From Cryptomeria japonica (taxonomy: Eukaryota; Streptophyta; Pinopsida; Cupressales; Cupressaceae): a stretch of DNA of 64,000 bases. Shown piece by piece: positions 57,243 to 64,000 of the stretch. Location of the stretch: NCBI RefSeq assembly GCF_030272615.1, contig NC_081415.1, positions 109,884,406 through 109,948,405 of the forward strand. The letters run 5' to 3'. Numbering within the stretch: position 1 is the first letter of the stretch; the number at the start of each line of letters is the position of its first letter. Both the position numbers and the translations under genes were made by a program. The notes beneath the pieces are model-generated. The model was not told the DNA's origin. It was given only the letters and a program-made list of their open reading frames with translations, and made no database searches.

Positions 57243-58383
57243 TGTTGGCAAGAGGCACTATACTGATGAAGGTTCATGCATGGAGATTACTTAGGGGTTA
57301 TCATTGATGGAGACTTAGTCAACAAATCCTATCGAGTGCATATATATTTGACTTACCGGAAGTCATATTGTTCATAAGGCATAAGTCTGGAAGGTGGAAC
57401 TTAGTAACCGGTAGAATATGAGATCATTGTGCATATCTTGATTTTGGTGGTGTAATTTTGGTTGTGGTGATTAAGGAAGTTGATTGGATGATCGAGGTAG
57501 CTTACTTAATATTCTTGGCCTTAGGTGTTGGTTAATGAGTGAGATCAAAGGTCCGGTATCCGGTGATTTCGGAAGAGTAGAGTCATCTTTGAGTTTGATG
57601 GTGTAACGTGTGAACCATAATACATGGGATGATTTCGGTAATTAGTTTCATGTTCAAGGTGATTGGGATGACTCATATGAAGCTTGATATCATTATTTTT
57701 AGCTCAGAATATGCATTTGTGGATAGATTGAGCCGACAAGTCACTACACATTTCATACTTTGCAGTTTTGTGAAGCCGACTTGGTTGAGATCTATTTTGT
57801 TGGTATGGATATATAACATCGATCCAGATAATCATTTTAAGTATGGAATATGCAAATATGGATGTGAGGTATGTGAATGAGCATCATAATGCAAAATTGG
57901 TGCTCTGGTACATGACTGTGCAACATAATAGAACAGAAAGGCAAAGTAGTATTTGACAGTCAATCTGTGCTTAACCGAAACTGATCTTTGGCATTCGTAG
58001 ATGCTATATTCCAGTTTAGACATTGTAATCTCTCTTGTATCTCATCTGTTAGATAGTGTGTCCTCCGGGGTTTTTTTGCCTCTTATATAATTGAGCAGTG
58101 AGCTCTAGGCAGTGTGCCTGAATGCAAGTGCATTCCATTTTGTAATATTATCATACTCCTGATCAAAGTATAATAATATTGTGGGTACTCAATCCCACCA
58201 TGGTTTTTCCCTTTCCGGGTTTCCACAAAAAAATTCTAGTGTTATGGTTTTGTGTTTGATTAGTTTATGTTTCTGCACTTTACTTTCTTTCTTATGCATC
58301 CAGTGGTTTAAGAATCAGTTTAATAAGTTTGTTAACTACAGAACATTGTTTCACCCCCCTCTCAGTGTTCATTGATTCCAAAA
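57243..58383 (+). repeat. 3' LTR of copia-like element
   Basis: 1141 bp, partner of 29399-30536, ends GATTCCAAAA, then AAGCC (decayed TSD). Confidence 0.9.
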
Positions 58384-58388
58384 AAGCC

Positions 58389-60778
58389 TTCACCAAATAA
58401 ATACAACAATGAACCAAGGCCAAATTAAGAGATCAAAAGATAATCCAAAATCATTACTAATCCTCAATAGTGAGGCATGAACATCCCACTAGAGTTCTCA
58501 TAATCATTCCTCAACAACAAGGCATTAATGCTCTTGCTGGTGCTAAGCATCACATAAACACAACCCTCAATGGTAAGGCACAAATAATACTACCGGAGAC
58601 ATATACAATCATGAAAGGATCAATATCAAATCAAAGACACCTCTAAAAAACCTCAACATCAATCACAAAAGCCTCTGGTACAATCCCAAAGTTCGGAAAA
58701 GCATTCACACTGAGCAAAACTGACAAACTAGCAACTCAAAGAAGAACTGCGCATTAAAAATATAGTTTAGTGCATCTGGGAGATAGTTTAGCGCATCCAT
58801 GACATATTTTGGCATTTTGGGGTCTTCTTTTGTCATTTTGGTGCCATCTTTTAGCGTTTTGGGTTCAAAGAGCAAAAATCAGGGAAAATAGACAATACAA
58901 GTGACGAAACTTTCCCAATTCGGACATAGGCTTGTGAAATTGATAAATAACTCTCCTAAAAGATGCGGGAGGAAAAAATAGGACCAAGAAAACATGAAAT
59001 TGGATTCACAAGATCATACAAATAAATTTCAGTATCAAAACTATGCACCCCCTGCACACAGACTTACATAGAACACACCCAGACTGCACATAACTTCACC
59101 AATGGGTTCACTAGGGTGAAAGAAGGGCTCTCACACCACAATGAATGGAAACAAAGACTATAAGTAAATGATAAAGGAAAACAACAAGAACTATATGCGC
59201 AAAAAAGGCAACCACTTGCATCACAACCATTACACACACACATTCTTCCATTTCATAAGAACATATGGATAAATAGAATCCTAAAACTTTTTCCCAATCA
59301 AAATATAATAACATAGTATAAAATAACCATTTCAAATACCTCGAAGATAATCTTTTACAAAGACACAAAGAAAAAAAATTCATTCTGCAAATCAAAATAT
59401 CAAGAATAAAGGCTTAGCTCCAACTTGGAAAAATCGAGTGATGGACAAGGCAATTGAAGAAGCGTAAAAATTCCATTCCAAATCCTCAACAAACCAAATC
59501 CAAAACTTCCAAATGAAATCCCAAAATTCTTCCAAATAGTAACCTGACAACATCCCAAAAGACTCAAATAAATAAAAATCAAATTCAAACTATAGAAATC
59601 CATCGACCAATTAGAAAATTTCATAAAACTATATATTAATCTACCATGTGTGAATACTAGGTAGATAATATAAAACTATATTATTACTTACCTTCACAGA
59701 AAACAACCAATTAGAATAGAGGGTAGGTAAAATTTATATAACCAATTATGCAGCTAATAATAAGTAATAAAAACATAAATGGGATGATAACAAATCAAAT
59801 TGCAATAGTAAATAAATAAGTAAAAGCTCAATAAATAGAAACAAATAATAAAATATAAAATCAAATCAACAATAAAACATAAACAATAAATAATTAATAA
59901 ATCAATAAATAACAAATAAATAGCCATTAAATAATAAATAAATTATTAGATAATCAATTAAGCAGTAGATCAAATAAATAAATAATTTAATCTCAATTAA
60001 ATAATTATAAAATATCAACTATAATTAAATATTAGATAATCAATTAAACACCAAATAAACCAAATAAATAAATAGCCATGCTATATAATACATTAATAAA
60101 TCATATTAATCCAATTATTAATTAAATAATAACCATACAACCACATCACCTCAAGGAACCCGACAAAAGGGTCAAACACCGACACAAGACTCTAACCACC
60201 AACTTGCGCCACAACACAAAACCGACAAGGTGAACAACTTAAGCCTAGAGTATGAGAGGGAAACCAATACCATCAACAACTTGCCATTGGGATAAAGACA
60301 CGCTTAGACCCGTGAGACCAGGTGGAGTCAATGTTCGGTACCTACAATCTTGCATCCACCATTAAACACAATAAAATATATATACAACACATATACATCA
60401 TAAATGATCAAGCAAGTGATAGAGAATCACAACGTCATATCATGCTCGTAATGAGTGGTATGACATCATCTCTAATCACAAGTACACTAGAAGATAGTCA
60501 CAATCATCATAACGTCAACTCAATCATCATCATAATCATGGAATAGGGTTAGCATAATCAAGATGTCCTCATAAAATGATAAGAAATATAATCCATACAT
60601 GAATAATGAGTGCATCTAGATCACTACACATAAGTTTGATCATCATATCAGTCCAACACATAACTTTATCCATTTAAATCATAATGGATCCACTAATGTC
60701 AAAGAGACTATTAGAGCACAAATATAAAAGTGGATATCACACCCTCTCATAAAGGATGAGTCAGGGAGGGGCACTACA
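58389..60778 (-). repeat. LARD-like 3' LTR, right part
   Basis: Continuation of 27305-29398 to the terminal GGCACTACA. It includes a very AT-rich AATAAATAA-type low-complexity tract (about 59640-60130) and a short set of TTTAGTGCAT/TTTAGCGCAT phrases (58760-58860). No gene seen. Confidence 0.7.
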
Positions 60779-60793
60779 TCCTCCCCCCTAAAA
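60779..60793 (-). promoter_or_regulatory. polypurine tract of LARD-like element
   Basis: Minus strand TTTTAGGGGGGAGGA then TGTAGTGCC, the standard PPT/3'-LTR junction. Confidence 0.8.
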
Positions 60794-63700
60794 CTCGTGT
60801 TAATCCCAGAAGTTGCATGCTTAAGGTGAATTTGCACCCACACATTACTCAAAACTTCTTCTGAGCACAACCAAATCATATCTTTCCTATAGAACATTTA
60901 TAAACAATATACATAATCTCCTCACTAGAGGATTCATCAATCATCAAATTTTTTTATTTCAACATTTCCTAGCTCAAAGTAAGATAATGACAACACAATT
61001 TTCCTTACTATGCTTCAATTACTTAAAGTGAATGCATTACATAAGAGATAAAAAAAGTTACAAAACTATTACCAATTACAATAAGCATGTCAAATCATTA
61101 AAATTTCTTCAAGATAACTTCATCTAACCACATTTTGCAAAATTAAAACTATAATTCTTGTCACCGAGTAGCATTCATAAGCAAAAATCGCAATAACTCA
61201 CATCATTTCAAGCATGGCAACACTCTTTGAAGATCTAGTTACATGCAGTTAAGAAGACACATATGCATTTTACACAATATCTTAGTCATAGGCACATCCT
61301 TATATTATTAAAGAAGCCACATGTCATACACCTCTATGAGGAAATTTTGAATAGCTTCCTTCAAGACCGAATAAAATCAAAAGAATCTCACAATTACCAG
61401 AAATCTATATCCTATAATCTCAAGTGAAAACAAGATTTACGGTATTCAAACTTCTCACTCTTTACCACACTTCCACTATGCTACTCGAATACAAATATTC
61501 AACGCATCATTCATCTAATCAAATCATTCAAAGGCACTCTAATCCATTAATTATGCATGACATATATACATAAGCACTCATTGAAGATATGAAATCAATA
61601 GTTCCTTTTTGCATTTATCTATTTCATATATTACAAATTCCTCACATTCGAATGCACTTCTATCTAACTTTTCATAAGGTCTAAGAAGTTACCAATTCAT
61701 TTTACTTTATACATATTTTATTTACTCAACTAATATCAACATTATCTAATTGTTACTCAAGGCAAAACAACCAACTTATCCAAATCTACATCACTAGGTG
61801 ACCAATATCAGTCACACCAAAGGGAGTAACCGTCACACAACACTTGAGGGTACAACACCTTGAATGCGTTAGAGAGTGTGTGCCAAACATTTAAACCCAT
61901 AAGTTTATCTATATATCTATATTCATTTTATCACTTTAATGCAATCCAATCTTTTATGAAAGTCTAAGAAAATATTCTTCATGAAGGATGACATATGCAA
62001 GGAGGAAATAAAGTGCTCTATACACAAAAGGATTATACTCATGAAATGATTAATATTCAAGAAAAATGACCACATATACCAGGTTATAATAGAAATAGGT
62101 ATCAAAATCCCAACTAATCACTCAATGATGTACTACAACATTCATCATTTCCCTTAATGTACAACAATTAGCATACAGATGATTACAATTATCTACATGA
62201 TGTCATTAAAAATTTTAATCAATTATATATTCACACAATTAGATTTATTCATAAGCAATAGATCCCATTACTTTATATCAAACAAATTTAATATCAAACT
62301 TTGATTACTCCTATTTTTATCACCTATGACCATTACCCACGTCTACTGTATATCCAATTCAAATACATACTTTCATTAAACCCATTTCCATCAATCCTTA
62401 GCTATTATTATTCGTAAACTAAATATTTTTAGCATTTGAGAAAGATTTTCATTAAGGAATATAGTACAACTTCATTCAATTCATTTTCAATCTTTCCTGC
62501 TAGAGTTCATTGAGAAAGCCCTTTCTTTGAAATTCAATAGGGTAAGGAGATACATCTTTCCTCAATCTATCCATTCAATCAATAGTACATTTCATCAAGA
62601 CCACACATCTCCTTCACAAATCTTAGACTTTTATCTTACCAAACCAAATAAAGACACGATGATAAAATTTCCAAAATTTCCTATATTATACATGCAATGC
62701 ACCAATTTTACGTCATTCGACGTGTATATTATAATTCGGTCTTTTAGCCTACCATTTCGTTAAATCTCTTACATTTATTTATGAAAGAGATATTCTATTT
62801 AACTAACTCTTCTTTTAAATGAAAACCATGAATGCAATGCATATATCTCTATCTTCAAGCAAATTTTATTCCATCCAAACTTTTCTTTTAATATATGCAA
62901 TACCATATTTCATCAATAAGTGTCCAATTCTTCTTCTTAATATCAATAAAATCCTAAGAACTTTGAGTCTTTTACCCAAATGGAGATAATAGACAAGAAG
63001 AACACTACCAAACAATTAATGTATGCACACAAAAATTATGCATGAACAATTTGAATTTCCTAGATATGTCACACCATGCAACTACTTACATCATTTCCTA
63101 AGATATGCAAAGTCAACATTTCATGAGGTCTCCTAACATTACAAATGTAGTTAGAAATATCAAGTCCTTATTGAAAGATATGATTTACTCAAACAATATT
63201 TTCTTACATGCATAATTGCACACATATATAAACACCCATTAGTTCTATTTGATACCCAAACTTCACTAGTTAACTTCCTTACATTTTACATAAGAGAATA
63301 AAGGGAAGAGAAGGGCATCATTAAACTAGTTATTTACTTATATATAGATGCATCCCATACAAGTTCTTCAATTTCACCTCATGATATACTCTATATCATT
63401 CTTATATACATGAAACAAACATTTCATCTTACTATTCATTAGGAATTCAATGTATCAAGCTAATTCGATAAACATAATATTAGTGAAGAGAATGCATACA
63501 ATTTTCTCTCATTCTATAGCATAGTCATTTATATATATGGAAAACAACCTCTAATATTCAGGTAAGCACCAGAAATTACAAAGCAAACAAGATCGCATGG
63601 AATCATATAGACAACTCTCGCATCTAGAAGGCATGTGTAAGAAATGAATACACATAAATTGCTCACAATTATAATTCATAAAAATAATTAGGGAGAAAAC

Positions 63701-63851
63701 ACAAAGCATAGACATGTAAGACCTCCAAGATTCCAATAAACTTTTTTAAACACAAACCTCAAGAACAACTTGAGTCAAGAGGAGATCATAGCACACCACG
63801 CAAGACTAAGAGAAACAACCTTAACTAGAGATCCCAATGTTTGCAATATGA
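60794..63851 (-). other. non-coding interior of LARD-like element
   Basis: About 3.06 kb, AT-rich, no frame longer than 78 codons on either strand and none with a recognisable motif. No gag or pol remnants seen. Confidence 0.65.
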
Positions 63852-63863
63852 GCTTTGACACTA
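63852..63863 (-). promoter_or_regulatory. decayed primer binding site of LARD-like element
   Basis: Plus GCTTTGACACTA against the standard complement GCTCTGATACCA: three mismatches, all C/T transitions. Two bases from the LTR at 63866. Confidence 0.65.
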
Positions 63864-63865
63864 GA

Positions 63866-64000
63866 TGTAATGCTCGCCAAAATATCTTAGAGAAAATAAC
63901 TAATCTAACCAACAAATAAAGATAATTTTTTTTAAGACATTAACTAATGCAACATAGTAACTATCATTACTCCAAATCATAGATTAACATCACACAAATG
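63866..64000 (-). repeat. LARD-like 5' LTR, first 135 bases in window
   Basis: Matches 27305-27440 with about nine differences. It continues beyond the window. Confidence 0.85.

Larger units (their letters stand above)
29399..58383 (+). mobile_element. copia-like element with gag and a non-pol second ORF, heavily nested
   Basis: 5' LTR 29399-30536 and 3' LTR 57243-58383 with a perfect PBS and PPT. Flanks are GAGCC (29394-29398) and AAGCC (58384-58388), a TSD with one change. After removing the nested LTR, LINE, gypsy and solo LTR, the interior is a coiled-coil gag with CCHC knuckles and a long second ORF. No protease, integrase, RT or RNase H of its own was seen. It is probably a non-autonomous family that relies on a relative's enzymes. 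Confidence 0.8.
27305..64000 (-). mobile_element. LARD-like non-autonomous LTR element, minus strand, right end outside window
   Basis: The sequence TGTAATGC(G/T)CGCC starting at 27305 recurs at 63866 and continues to the window end with about nine differences in 135 bases. The 27305 copy, once the 29399-58383 insertion is removed, runs to GGCACTACA at 60778, giving one LTR of about 4.48 kb. Its termini are inverted repeats (TGTAATG / CACTACA). A PPT lies to its right (60779-60793) and a PBS remnant touches the copy at 63866. The interior is therefore only about 3.1 kb and non-coding. A very long LTR with a short non-coding interior is the LARD pattern. The triple-LTR gypsy inserted three bases into the left LTR. 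Confidence 0.75.

Noticed and set aside
60322-62763. Frames of 60-78 codons in the LARD interior
   Set aside because: AT-rich chance frames on both strands, no motif, no homologue elsewhere in the window.
27305-64000. A host gene hidden between elements
   Set aside because: Every stretch here could be placed in an element or lacks coding signal; no exon-like conserved domain outside transposon families was seen.

Overview
The window looks like an intergenic repeat block from a large plant genome, probably a gymnosperm/conifer-type one. This is inferred from the density and depth of nested LTR retrotransposons, the plant-type Ty3/gypsy (Tat-like), Ty1/copia and LINE families, plant mobile domain genes, and the AT-rich, CA/TG-rich spacers. 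I found no convincing host protein gene, tRNA, rRNA or CRISPR array. Nearly everything can be assigned to transposable elements. Boundaries were set by eye from LTR termini, PBS/PPT sites and target-site duplications (TSDs).

Layout. (1) 1-3297: two minus-strand copia-type elements, one represented by gag plus its 5' LTR (984-2115) and one by an LTR (2171-3297). (2) 3298-4858: a decayed gypsy fragment with a TATA box and a G-patch-like segment. (3) 4859-27302: a gypsy composite with three LTRs (4859-5925, 7945-9252, 26226-27302) and one TSD pair, GTTGT. Its first internal region carries little but an antisense plant mobile domain (PMD) gene. Its second carries a truncated gag/RT and is interrupted by a LINE (9721-12163, 17-bp TSD) and a minus-strand copia element (16752-23047, TSD GTTTC). 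(4) 27305 to beyond the window end: a minus-strand element with an unusually long LTR (about 4.5 kb after removing insertions) and a roughly 3.1-kb non-coding interior, the layout of a large retrotransposon derivative (LARD). (5) Inside its LTR lies a copia-like element, 29399-58383, with gag and a long non-pol second ORF. Inside that are an LTR (31345-52584), a LINE (31508-51708, 13-bp TSD) and a young Tat-type gypsy element (32664-51294, TSD GAAAC). A small solo LTR (54278-54764, TSD GTCTA) sits in the second ORF.

The most complete element is the gypsy at 32664-51294. It has gag, protease, a G-patch, RT, two RNase H domains and integrase, followed on the opposite strand by a GC-rich two-exon PMD gene. 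The same antisense PMD gene, with its intron at the equivalent place, occurs in the 4859-7944 unit. The two LINE copies share an unfamiliar ORF at their 3' end. In the copy that extends further 5', this ORF lies downstream of the RNase H domain, which is not the usual LINE order.

Most ORFs are broken, and many breaks are TAG/TAA/TGA where the family has Gln, Arg or Trp. That is the mark expected from deamination of methylated cytosines in silenced elements. Insertion order read from the nesting: gypsy fragment, then the LARD-like element, then (independently) the triple-LTR gypsy and the copia-like element, then LTR, LINE and finally the Tat-type gypsy, so up to six levels deep.
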